DNA from: Solanum dulcamara | Lineage: Eukaryota > Streptophyta > Magnoliopsida > Solanales > Solanaceae | Reading direction: 5' to 3' | Length of the DNA: 64,000 nt | NCBI RefSeq assembly: GCF_947179165.1 | Contig: NC_077246.1 | Coordinates: 72,450,421 to 72,514,420 of the forward strand | Shown: positions 1 to 11,082 of the stretch, piece after piece | Position numbering within the stretch: the first letter of the stretch is position 1 | Layout of the letters: each line of letters starts with the position of its first letter | The notes under the pieces: generated by a model | What the model saw: only the letters and a program-made list of their open reading frames with translations | What the model was told of the DNA's origin: nothing | The model's database searches: none | Translations under genes and position numbers: made by a program

Positions 1-2430
1 AAGAGAATTATTTTAATAACAATAACATATTTAATGATCAAATTTTATAAGTGAGGTATGGACACTAATCACTATGGAGTGTATCTGTGTATATGAAGGT
101 TGAGAGGTTATGTTGCTTAGTTTTCGATAGACTCTTAGTTTAAATAAAGCAGATTTAAAAATATAATTATGATAATTACAAAGTCATATTAAAAAAAATG
201 AATAAAGTAATAGTAACAGTAAAAAATAATACAATAATATTTTCTATCTAAAAAAAAATTCTCTATTTTCTTAGCTTAAATTCAAGATGTCTAATTAAAT
301 CCTACCCCACAACCCTATTTCACTAGTTGGAATCAACAAAAAAACAAAGATCTAATAAATTATCACACCTAACATATATAACAAATTTAATTAAAAGACG
401 CTTTTCTATTAATATATATAGGTGAAAATTGAAATGCATGAATAACGCACGTAATGCAAGGAAAATTTCATATTCAAATTTATTTATTTTATTTTTTATT
501 CGATGTTCGATATTTATTATAGGGTCTAATTAATTTAAATTTGTGTCGAAAAGTCTCAAATCAAAGGGTAAAAGGCTATCTGCTTAAGACAATTTCATAC
601 TCAAGACTTGAATCAGAGACCTGAGATTCACCATTCCACCATATTTTTTTATGGTTAAACTGGACTATTTTAATACCTATGTTTTGAATTTAATTTAAAT
701 CATAGAGATGAAAAGTACCATTTATATATTTAGAGAATTAATCAAAATAAATGCTCTATCAAGGATCCTTCAAAGGACAAAAACCTAATAAATTAAAGTG
801 ACTTAAAAAAGACATAAAATATTATTGTAAACAAGTTCTCTGAATATTTTTTTCCCACTCCTTTTGGTTGGCAATGTACTTTAAATTTGATGTCGGCATC
901 TCTTTTACTAATAAAATATTTGATTTGTAGTTCATTATAAAAGATATTTAAATTATATAGCTTATTCATAAAAAACTACAATAATATATTCAACATAATT
1001 TTATAAGTGGAGAAAAAATAAAATATATGTAAACATTATTCTTAACTTTTTTATGAGGTAAAGAGGTTATTACTTATTGACACTTGACTAAAAAAATATA
1101 TTAATGAAAGTACAATGGAAAAAAAATATAACGATCAAATAGTAAGATATAAAAGCAAATGTGAATTAGTAAAAACAAATAAACTTGAAAATAATCAAAA
1201 TGTTTATTAGATCATTTTTCTTATATTTGGTCCAACTTGTGTGTGTAATATTTGACTAATAATTTATTTTTTTTTCTGTCGGTGCGTCTGCATCTAAAAT
1301 TACAATTTTCTTTTTTTTCCTTTATCAACATTAGTTCAATGATTGGTACATGACTAGAAATTCACTTATTGTTCTAATAATAAAATCTTGAACTAAAATA
1401 CTGAAATAAATAAATTGAAAATTAATTTGCTATGAACTTTATCGCTAATTTATTTGTAACTAACAAAATTTTACGGTAATTCATTGTTAATCTATTGCTA
1501 ATAAAATTAACGATTGATTTTATTATTTAGCTATGAAATTTATATATCGCTAATTCTTATATTTTATATAATAACCAAGAGAATTGTAGTTTTTTTGTCT
1601 CAAGTTCGATATGATTTATTATTTTTCTAAATCAGCTACCGTTAATCGTCTTGGTAAGTTATTATTGTACCAACAAACTAATAAGACAAGAACCCCTTCT
1701 TAGCATCCATTTTAGGTTGTTGTACACCTCCCAAAAGGTTGGTAGGGAAATGAGCCAAATATTTTGTTTTTCCAACCAAATACCTTTGCTTGGAAACAAA
1801 GGAAAGATAAATGGAGGGAAACTAGAAAAAGTTATAAGGTAAAATGAGTAAAAACACCAAAAGATTTAACTATCCAAAATTGTTTTATTAAAAGATTTAG
1901 GACATGTTTGGAAGGTTACATTATATTGTAATTAAATGTGGATGTAACAATATAGTTTGGCTTGCTAAGTAAATAACTTATAATATAGATATTCATAAAA
2001 ATGGTCCAGGCTTTTGAAATGATAAGACCACAAAAAATAAAAAGAGAGTCTTTTAAATAACCAAGATAACATAAAATTCAAATTCTTTTATCTTCGTCAT
2101 CAAAATATTTTATTTGCGAAATTTTTTTCATCCCGAAATTGATTTTTTGTCCTCTACTGATTCATCCAATCAACATTACTATAGATATTTGTACATAAGC
2201 AATAAAATTTATAAAATAAACAAATTTAATCAAAATAGAAGTTTTATTTTTTGGGGGATAATTTTGTAAGACAGTTTCGTAGAGGAACTTAGTGTCATTC
2301 TTATGGTAATGCCTAGGTGCCTTAGCTAATGTCGAGTTAACAAATATACCCACAAAATAGTTGAAGCAAATTCTATTAAAATTATATTACGAAAACCAAA
2401 TAAATTATTATAATTACTATATTATATAAT
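1..2430. other. AT-rich intergenic DNA, no gene seen
   Basis: Very AT-rich sequence with frequent homopolymer runs. The only open frames are short (about 60 codons), have no recognisable domain and show no coding-like composition. I see no RNA gene and no complete transposon in it. Confidence 0.6.
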
Positions 2431-2432
2431 TA

Positions 2433-2692
2433 CTCCTTTCCATTTATTTTTGGCTGTCATAGTTTCCTTTTTAAGAGTCAAACGCTATGAATTTTGATTA
2501 GCATTTTAAGATGTATTTTTTCATCATATTAATATGGAAAAAAATGCAATTTATAATACTTTTTATATAGTTTTTGAATATCTAAATTTTTATTTTAAAA
2601 TATTAAATTAATGAGATCTAATATAGCTTTAAAATTTAATTAAATTAACTCTTAAAAAATATAATATGACAATTAAAAAAGAACGAAGCGAG
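2433..2692. mobile_element. Stowaway-type MITE
   Basis: A 260-bp AT-rich element bounded by TA dinucleotides (2431-2432 and 2693-2694). The left end starts CTCCTTTCCATTT and the right end finishes GAACGAAGCGAG, which is an imperfect inverted repeat of it. The inner part of the inverted repeat includes TGTCATA / TATGACA. CTCC..-type TIRs with TA duplication are the hallmark of Tc1/mariner-derived Stowaway MITEs in plants. It has no coding capacity. Confidence 0.75.
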
Positions 2693-3120
2693 TACTAGGG
2701 TAGTTGCACAATTTAATAAGTACACCTTAGCTTCCAAATAGGAAATATCTACTTTCCAAATTTGGTGTCAAATTCTATTGGGCTCACAATCAGTATACCA
2801 TGTGATGGCAGGCCCATTAGTACCATATACATAGCCCATAATAGGGGAGACACAAAGATAAGAAAGTGACTTGTCCAATTTTAATTGTCCAATATGAAAA
2901 TTTTGCATATGCTTTCCAACTTTATTTAACTAAATTTAATTGGACACATAGTGTAAAATATTAATTTAACTTATATATTATGTTAGTAAAAAAGGAATAT
3001 TTAAATAATGACATACTACGTAAACATGTCATTTAATTTAGTCTCAGCTGATATCTATATCTTTCAATTTTGGATGTGTACAAGTAGACATTTAAACCTG
3101 TATAAAATTGAACAAGTAAT

Positions 3121-3547
3121 GTCACGACTATCAACTGAAAAGTTCCATTGGATACATAAAATAAACTGCAAAAACAACCATTCAACGCGTCTTTCTAATG
3201 CATCTATTAACTTGGCTCATTATTCGTACGTTAAAGAGCATCTAACATAAATCATCCCTTCATATCTTCAATTCCATTATTTTAAGAAAAAAATAAAATA
3301 AATACTATACTACGACAATTTCTCTCCCTTCTTAGTCCTCTTGAAAACTCCTAGCTAGTGTGGCGACTCACGCCTAACAATCGATAAGTTCCACCCGACC
3401 AACGTCTTATAGTAAAATAAATTAAAAAAGCAATAATTCAACGCCTATTTGCTCTGAATCTACTAACTTGACGCATTCTCCATAGATTAAAGAGAATTTA
3501 ACGTAAATTGGCCTATTATATCTCAATCTCATTATTTTAAAAGAAAA
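3121..3547. repeat. Diverged tandem duplication, about 250-bp period
   Basis: Two copies of a roughly 175-bp segment lie at about 3121-3290 and 3367-3547. Both begin near TCACG.CTA, pass through AAGTTCCA and TCAACGC, and end in CATTATTTTAA. The copies have diverged clearly, so the duplication is old. No gene is associated with it; a small open frame over the first copy is not conserved in the second. Confidence 0.6.
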
Positions 3548-3867
3548 GGAAAATAGAATTCAAATACAAAACACCTTAATTACAAAAGTACAAATTTTTG
3601 AAATGGAATTTTAGGGTACATAACATATCCAGCAGACCAGCAGTAGTTAGTTATTATATCTAGTCAATATCAAAAGGGCAAAAAAACATGGTGTTTAATA
3701 GGAACAGTATGTAAATATTGACTGGTTGTACGTGACCAAAAAAGAAAAAGAAAAAAAGGACTGGTAGTAAATATTATGAAGGACAAATTATTAGACGCTG
3801 AGTCAGCAAAAATGACCACTGTACTGTATGTCTCTGAATTATATCCTGCAATTAATAAACTATCGTG

Positions 3868-4329
3868 TGGGTGTGTTCGGTACTGGGAAAAATATTTTTT
3901 ATTAAAGATTTTTTTAAAAAAAATTTATAGTGTAAAATAATTTTTAAATATTTGAATGAATATAAATCATTTCATTAAGGATAAAAAAATAATTTTAAAG
4001 TAAAATTATTTTTAATTATAATAAGATGACATTTTTAGGGGACGAACTAAAAAGAAAATAATGACACATAAAATAGAATATTAGAATTAAATAATTTTCT
4101 ATATTTGTATATAAAAATATAGACAAATACAATAAAAAGTGGGGTAGGAGTGTGAGGGGGATGATACAATCAATGTAAAATATAATTTATAAACTTTGGT
4201 TTTTTCTACTTTTATTAGAGAAAACATTTTCCTATAGAGAATATTTTTTTAAAATTTCAAGTAATCAAACATGAAAAAATTAAAAAAACGCTTACTCAAA
4301 AATATTTTCCTCCGTACCAAACATGCACA
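3868..4329. mobile_element. Non-autonomous TIR element (MITE)
   Basis: About 460 bp of AT-rich DNA. The left end (GTGTTCGGTACTGGGAAAAA) and right end (AAATATTTTCCTCCGTACC) are imperfect inverted repeats of about 28 bp. The motif TTCGGTAC / GTACCAAAC is typical of plant hAT-like MITEs. I could not fix an exact target duplication, so the ends are accurate only to a few bases. It has no coding capacity. Confidence 0.55.
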
Positions 4330-4499
4330 ATACACTATATCATATTCATTTTCAGTGGCTAAATACTTAAGCGCACAAAGTATTTACATCAAAATCAATT
4401 TAAGTTATCATAATAAAATAATATAATAGAGAGAAATATACATTAATTTAAGATAATTAAGTGATAATTATAGATATTCAAATAAATTTACCTAGCTCT

Positions 4500-4660
4500 C
4501 TCTCTATATATATATCTCTATCTAGAGAGTGTATACTTTTAAATAAGGAAAAAAGAAGAGGAGCTTTTCATTTACTTTGTTTATACATTAAAAATCAACA
4601 GTTTGTTGGAGCTTTTTGACTACATGGGTGAGGTATGTTCAAACACTCAAAAATACAATA
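4500..4660 (+). promoter_or_regulatory. Upstream alternative promoter and first exon (1a) of the HIPP gene
   Basis: A CTATATATATATC TATA-like block near 4502-4515 is followed about 110 bp later by ATG GGT GAG at 4624-4632, directly abutting a GTATG splice donor. This module is repeated 365 bp downstream (about 4870-5022: TATA near 4877-4891, ATG GCT GAG at 4989-4997, same donor). Both mini-exons are 9 coding bases in phase 0, so either can be spliced to the exon at 5619 without a frame change. Products would begin MGE- or MAE-. Exon 1a gives MGE, the start I remember for related HIPP proteins. Which promoter is used cannot be told from sequence. Confidence 0.6.
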
Positions 4661-4988
4661 ATTCAATTAAATTTTATTTTTCTTACTTTCATAGTTTTTA
4701 ACGTAAACTATTCAATATTTAAATTTTATGAATTTTAGTTCGTGATATGTATAAAATTCATTTTTTGCATTTTTTAGTGATTTTTGTAACGTATACAAAA
4801 ATTAAGTCAAAACTACTGAATTCAGATGAATTCTTAATAGATACACAAAATCTATTCTTAATAACTATTTCTCTCTCTATATATATATTTAGAGAAATAT
4901 TTTTAAAGAAGGAAAAAAGGGAAGGACTTTTCATTTACTTTAATTTGTTCATTGAAAATCAAGAGTTTGCTGGAGTTTTTTTGACTAC

Positions 4989-7900
4989 ATGGCTGAGGTA
5001 TGTTCAAACACTCAAAAAAAAGTACATTCAAAAATCTATAAATAAATGTAATTTTTGTTTTGTTTAGTTTCATATGTATATATATATACAGCATGTTAAT
5101 GGAGAATAATGATATATATAGTGTAAGTATCTTGTATACAAATAACAATGGGCGATATATTCGAGATTTGAATTTTATGAGTTTGAGTTTGAATTTGAAT
5201 TTTATTATTTTTCTACTTGTTTTACTGAATTTTTTAATCAAGAATCTTGCACGCTATTGAAAATGACGGATAAAAGATTTGAACTTCTATGATTTTTGAG
5301 TTCAAAATTTATTATTTATACTTGTTTAATGAGTTTTGTAGCAAGAATGTTGTACGATAATAAGAAAGATGTATTCAAAATTTGAACTTTACAAGTCAGA
5401 ATTCAAACTTTGTACTTATTTACCAACTTTCGTTACACAAATATAGAATTTGAACTAAAATTATTAAATTCAGATGAACCCCATTAGATAAACACACTAC
5501 ATTTATCCATGACAAAGAACCTATGCATACTTTTAATCCTCTTTGATAAAAAAAGGGTGTATTCTTTAATTCCCATTTTTAATCAATTCTTTTTTTTGTA
5601 TGTGTATAATTTTGTTAGGAAAAGGAGAACAAAGGGGAGGAGGTAAAAAAGGAGGAGGAAAAGAAAGAAGAAGTAGAGGAAAAGAAAGAAGATGAAATTC
5701 AAGAAATTGTGCTCAAAGTTGATATGCATTGTGAAGCTTGTGCAAGAAAAGTTGCTAGATCCCTCAAAGGTTTTCAAGGTATTTTAATTTCCTTAATTAA
5801 TAATTCCCTCTTTTAATAAAATAATAATTAACTATAATGAGTGAATTAGTTAAATGACATTAATAGTCAGAAAAATGTCCCATTGTATCCCTAATATTAT
5901 TCAAAATTGCTCACTTAAGATGTTATATGTTACACTTTTGATCTATTTATATTCTTGTCGTTAGCAAATTGTATCGGAGTTACCCATGCTATTATTTGAT
6001 CATTATTGTGAATTGATTGAACTTCACGTGTTTTTAGAGAAGAGGTTTAAATTTATCTTTCAATTTTTAATAATGGTTTAAAATCTAAACAAGATTGTTT
6101 TTTAATCGCAACGATAGAAAAAGAATAAAAAGTCAGAAATTCCGCATATTTTGACCAATTCAAGGTGAAAAATGGGGTTGCTCCCTCGTTCACTTTCTTA
6201 CTTCACCTTGTGGACTTGGCCTACTTGAACTAACAACCATGCTAGCAAGCGCTTCCGCTTCGCACCGAACTCTAAGCGCTAGTTGACCCTAGTGTCAAAT
6301 TTCCCCCTTTTTGTGATAATATAAGATTTAACTATATCGTCAGTGAATTTAGTTAAATTCTATTTCTTTTAAAAAAATAATCTAAAATATTCTTTCTGAT
6401 TGAAGATGATATATTAAGACTTCATTAATTTATTCTATTTCCTATCTCATAATCACGTTTTTCAATTCAACTATTCATTAATGAATTCTTGAACAATGCA
6501 GACAATAAACAAAGCTTAAAATATATAACAAAGACGCAAAAAAAGGACAATGTGATGTATAAAATATTCTGCGTTAATAAAATTCAGAGAAGGGTCACCA
6601 TGATGCATAAGACCTACAAATATTAGTAACTGCTTTCACAAGTCTCATGAAAACAACTTTAAAGTTATTCCAAGGCTCTCGTTCATATTAAACAATCTTA
6701 TATTCAACTTTAATTTGTTGGAATATTATAATATTCTTTTCTTTTTGTATTCATATGGTAAAAAGAAAAAAAAAGTCTTTTGAGCATATATAGATATTTT
6801 TTTTCGATTTTTTGAATTTATTTATGGTAAATGAAACAGGAGTGGAGGAAGTAACGGCAGATTCTAAGGCTAGCAAAGTGGTGGTAAAAGGAAAAAATGC
6901 AGATCCTCTCAAAGTGTGTGAAAGAATTCAAAAAAAAAGTGGTAGAAAAGTGGAATTAATTTCACCTTTGCCAAAGCCACCAGAAGAAATTAAAAAAGAT
7001 GAAAAGAAAGAGGAATTGCCCAAAGAAGAGAAGAAAGATGAGGTAAATATTTATTATTGTTTAATTGATCGTAAAGTTATTTTTGTGTGATTTATATATT
7101 TTAAGTTTGAGTCATGAAATTAATTATTAATAAATGCTTGTGTCAGGATAAACTGACTACATTATATTGGACTACATTATATTGATTTGAAATACGATTC
7201 TTCTCTAAATTTTGTGTATGCTTCGTGCACCAAATCATCCTAATTAATTAGTAGAGTTATTTTCGTGTGATCTATATATTCTGAGTTTGACTCATGAAAT
7301 TAATTATTGATAAATGTTTGTATTAGGATAAATTGACTACCTTATATTGGTTTGGGGGACACTCTTCTCTGAATTTTGTGTATGCTTCGTGTACCAAATC
7401 ATCCTAATTAATCATTAGTCAAGATTCAAAAATACATAGGGTATGTGTCGAATTTTTCAAAAATAATATTCTTTTGAAAATACGATAATATTTTTGAAAA
7501 TTTCTATTTAGAATTTGATTTTTTTTTATAAAAAAGTATTTTGATACACTTCTTTATTTTATTATTATGAGAATCAATCCTACTACTTTTGATTAAGGTG
7601 ATTCCATGCTTGGAAAAAAAATTGAGGCGTGTTGTCCAAATTATCAATTCGATACTAGATGTAGCCCTTATGCTATATTTTTGTTCAATTTAATACGAAT
7701 ATTATAGAAATATTTTTGAATAATTTGAACAAATATATGGTGTAGTATTATTTATCCTTTTTGTGAAAAGGCAACACAATAAATTCTTTTTACAAATATA
7801 GAATTAATAGAGCAGCCACAGCTTACGACTGTTGTTTTCTTGCTGACAATGAAAGCAATAGAACAAACAGTATTTACAGTAAAAAGTTTAGCAAAAAAGA

Positions 7901-10492
7901 CAAGCCTCTGAGTACCCACTGGGATAGTAAGGGGAGTGGGATGGGAGGGCACACTATACAATGTGATTAAAAGGGTATATGAATCTGTGGTTCTCCAATT
8001 GCCATATAAAATTATATAGACACATAAGTTAAGAGAGAAAACAATTTTTTTAAAAATTTGTGATTTTATTTTTTGTTTTCTATTCGGTATTTAATATTTA
8101 GTATTTATTTTGAGGTTCAAACAAATCTTAATTTATGTTGCATAAGACCTGTTAAAGGTGGTGACTCTCATTGATATAGATATGATTTTCATTAAGATAG
8201 TTCATCATTTTTACTATATGGTAAAAAGAATTTAATTTTTTTTATGTATAAAGTGATTTTTCAACAAAGAAAGTTCGGATGAACCTTCTTCCTTCCCTCT
8301 AGCTCTACCGCTTACAATGCTTTAGATTGAAACTCATATCTCTAGTTTAGGATGGAAAAATCATATTAATTCAAGGGCGGAGGTAGAAGTCTGGAGATGT
8401 TCTATCGAACTTAATACCTTTTACTTAAACAATACATTTGTTTTTAAAAAAAATATTAAATGTACACAAATATTAAATTTAGAACTCAATTATTATCATT
8501 TGAAGTCTTCATTCTAATATTCAAAATCTATAAAGTTGAAATCATGACTCAGTACTACAATCCTTAGTACTAGTAAACTTATGATCCTAAACTTGTCATT
8601 AACAAAAAAATTAAATTAGAACATTATTTTTGTAAATTTTAAAATTATTATTATTATTATTATTATTATGTGAAAAAGAAAATAGGATTAAGAAGTGTAG
8701 CTGGCTACTCTGCCACACTGCCATATAAAATCTTGAAATGGGGCCTATGAGTGATTCACGGGACTGACATTTCAATATTTTGTACTATTATGATATAATA
8801 TATAGTTATGCACAACATTATAAAATAACAATCCCAAGATACCAACTTAAGATAAGATGACAGGAAAAAACTGCTTAGAATTATGTGATCAACTTTTATT
8901 TTTACTAATAAAGAAAATCTTGACAATAGTTGGTATTAGTCGTGCTAATATAAAATTTTGAATTCGTCTCTAAGTGGGACGATGTTGTTTCAAGGAGGAT
9001 TGAGGGATCGTGAAACATAATCAGTTAGGATTTATATAGCAGATAGTACGCTATTTGGAATAAGGCGTAATTATTGTTGCTGTCATGTAGCATTTGAACT
9101 TACGACTTATAATAATTTTTGAAACACATTAAAGAGATTCATAATTCAAAACATATACAAAGTCTAGTTCCCTCCTATTTATGCAATATAATTTTTAACA
9201 AAAGTCAAATATATAGCTCAACCTTGCGCCGTATTCCAACTTGTTTGAGACTGATCGAGACGTAGTTATTTGTATTATATAGTATTGATGTTGCATTTTA
9301 TTTCTTCAAGTGCAAATCATAGTTGTTCTGTCTTGTTGGATCTATATATATATTTTCTCTTGTCATTCCATTCTTTCACAATATTATAACTAGTCTCTCT
9401 ATACGTGCATTAACGCGTCAATGTCATATGTTTTTCACATAATCGTCAGCCTCCTCCAGTCATAACAGTGAAGATGACAGTTCAGATGCATTGTGATGCA
9501 TGTGCACAGGTACTGCAGAAACGAATCCGGAAAATACGAGGTACTAGTCAATTCATGTTGAATCCTTACATTTGTAACGAACTTGCAAATGCACATATCA
9601 AATACATCATTATGCATTATAGTAACAAACTTGTATGCTGACAGCCAACGTAAAACTACTCAATTCATGTTGAATCCTTACATTTGTAACGAACTTGCAA
9701 ATGCACATATCAAATACATCATTATGCATTATGGTAACGAACTTGTATGCTGACGGTCAACGTGAAACTAGTCAATTCATGATTAATCCTAACATGTGTA
9801 ACGAACTTGCAAATGCACATATCAAACATATCATTGTGCATTATGATAAACCAACGTATATGCTTACGACCAACATAAAACTAGTCAATTCATGTTGGAA
9901 TCCTTACGTTTGTAATAAACTTGCAAATGTGCATTATGGTTATAACGAACTTGTTGGGTGATAACCAGTGTAAAACTAGTCAATTTATGTTAAATCCTTA
10001 TATTTGTAACAAACTTGCAAATGCACATATCAAATATAATATAGTGCATTATTATAACCAACTTCTATGCTGACAGTCAGCGTAAAACTAGTCAATTCAT
10101 GTTTGAATCCTCAATTTTGTAACAAACTTGCAACAGGTGTTGAATCTGTAATGACAGACCTAGGAAACAATCAAGTTGTAGTAAAAGGTGTCGTTGATCC
10201 AGAGAAGTTGGCAAACGACGTGTATAAGAGGACAGGGAAGCAAGCTATAGTAGTGAAGGAGCAAGAGGTAAAAAAGGAAGAAGAGAAGAAAGAAGAAGAG
10301 AAAAAAGTGAAAGAAGAAGAAGAAAAGAAAGGTAATGAAGAAGAAAAAGGCACAGAGGAAGATGATAAGACAACAACAGATATCAAGAAAAGTGAATATA
10401 TGCATCAAAGGGACAACCTTTTCATGGAGTATGCTAATTATCCCCCTCAGATTTTCAGTGATGAAAATCCTCATGCTTGCTTTGTCATGTAA
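4989..10492 (+). CDS. HIPP: Heavy-metal-associated isoprenylated plant protein with two HMA domains (HIPP)
   Basis: I reconstruct five coding exons: 4989-4997, 5619-5778, 6840-7042, 9450-9540 and 10137-10492. All junctions are GT..AG with consistent phases, giving 272 aa. The protein has a Lys/Glu-rich N-terminus, HMA domain 1 with metal-binding MHCEACARK (about residues 38-46), a charged linker, HMA domain 2 with MHCDACAQ, a second Lys/Glu-rich stretch, and a C-terminal CFVM, a CaaX box predicting farnesylation. Both CxxC pairs are intact. HIPPs bind heavy metals and sit at membranes or in the nucleus; this one resembles the two-domain Arabidopsis HIPP07/ATFP3 type. The intron inside each HMA domain falls at the same codon position (after KGFQ / KIRG), as expected if the domains arose by duplication. 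An alternative first exon exists at 4624-4632. Metal specificity is unknown. Confidence 0.9.
7076..7415. repeat. Tandem duplication in HIPP intron 3
   Basis: Two adjacent units, 7076-7255 and 7256-7415, share GTTATTTT.GTGTGAT at the start and CCAAATCATCCTAATTAAT at the end, with moderate divergence and a small internal repeat (GACTACATTATATTG twice) in the first. They begin just downstream of the exon 3 donor. Neither unit has coding potential. Confidence 0.75.
9541..10136. repeat. 112-bp minisatellite that makes up all of HIPP intron 4
   Basis: The motif ACTAGTCAATTCATG (or close variants) starts at 9543, 9655, 9767, 9880, 9975 and 10087. Spacing is 112, 112, 113, 95 and 112 bp. Each unit carries TTTGTAAC.AACTTGCAAATGCAC. 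The first unit begins 2 bp inside the splice donor and the last partial unit ends at the acceptor, so the 596-bp intron is essentially only repeat. Short open frames over it are artefacts of the repeat period. Confidence 0.9.
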
Positions 10493-10588
10493 CCTTTTCG
10501 GTTACTCAGTATCATCAGTGGCGTAATCAGAATTTCAATTTCATTGCATGTGGCACAATTTTCAATATGTTCTAGTCTAGTATATGCT

Positions 10589-10594
10589 AATAAA
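10589..10594 (+). terminator. Probable polyadenylation signal of the HIPP gene
   Basis: AATAAA lies about 97 bp after the HIPP stop codon, in AT-rich DNA. Position and sequence fit a plant near-upstream element. There is no transcript evidence. Confidence 0.45.
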
Positions 10595-10599
10595 GATTT

Positions 10600-11077
10600 A
10601 TTAAATTGGCTATTTGAGAGATTTTTCTCTATCCAATAATTTTGGTGTTTTGGTGCTATTAGTTGTTGAACAAGATGTACATACTTTAAAAGTTTTAAAC
10701 TTTTGAGCTTATGGTGATAATGTTTATCTCTCCCTATTGAATGTTTATATATAACTTTTGCTACCTTTTCAAAGTTTGCATATCTGTTGAATTTCCTTTA
10801 ACGTCTTTATATGTTTACATCTTTATATTTTGAATTTCTTTAGTGAAAGTTTTGAATCCAGCATTAAGGAGTGCTGGATTATGAGTTTTGAACTTGTCAT
10901 TAATGTCATAAATATCCTACTATAAATACGTAGTCGAACAAAAGCTATTTGGTTGTTCAAACAGTACCTAATACAACCTTTTTGAGTGAATCGAGAAATA
11001 GATTTGATTGTCATCTTTTAAATATATATCAAACATTGCATTCTCTGGATAATTCAAATCATTGCAGATCTCCCAGT
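10600..11077. other. Intergenic DNA, nothing recognised
   Basis: AT-rich spacer between the HIPP 3' end and the LTR-like insertion. Small open frames on both strands have no recognisable domain. Confidence 0.5.
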
Positions 11078-11082
11078 GTCAG

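Noticed and set aside
9541..10136. CRISPR-like regular array
   Set aside because: Units are 112-bp near-identical tandem copies with no distinct spacers, in a plant intron.
10160..10474. Antisense open frames opposite HIPP exon 5
   Set aside because: Shadow of the Lys/Glu-rich coding sequence, giving poly-Phe/Ser; not a gene.
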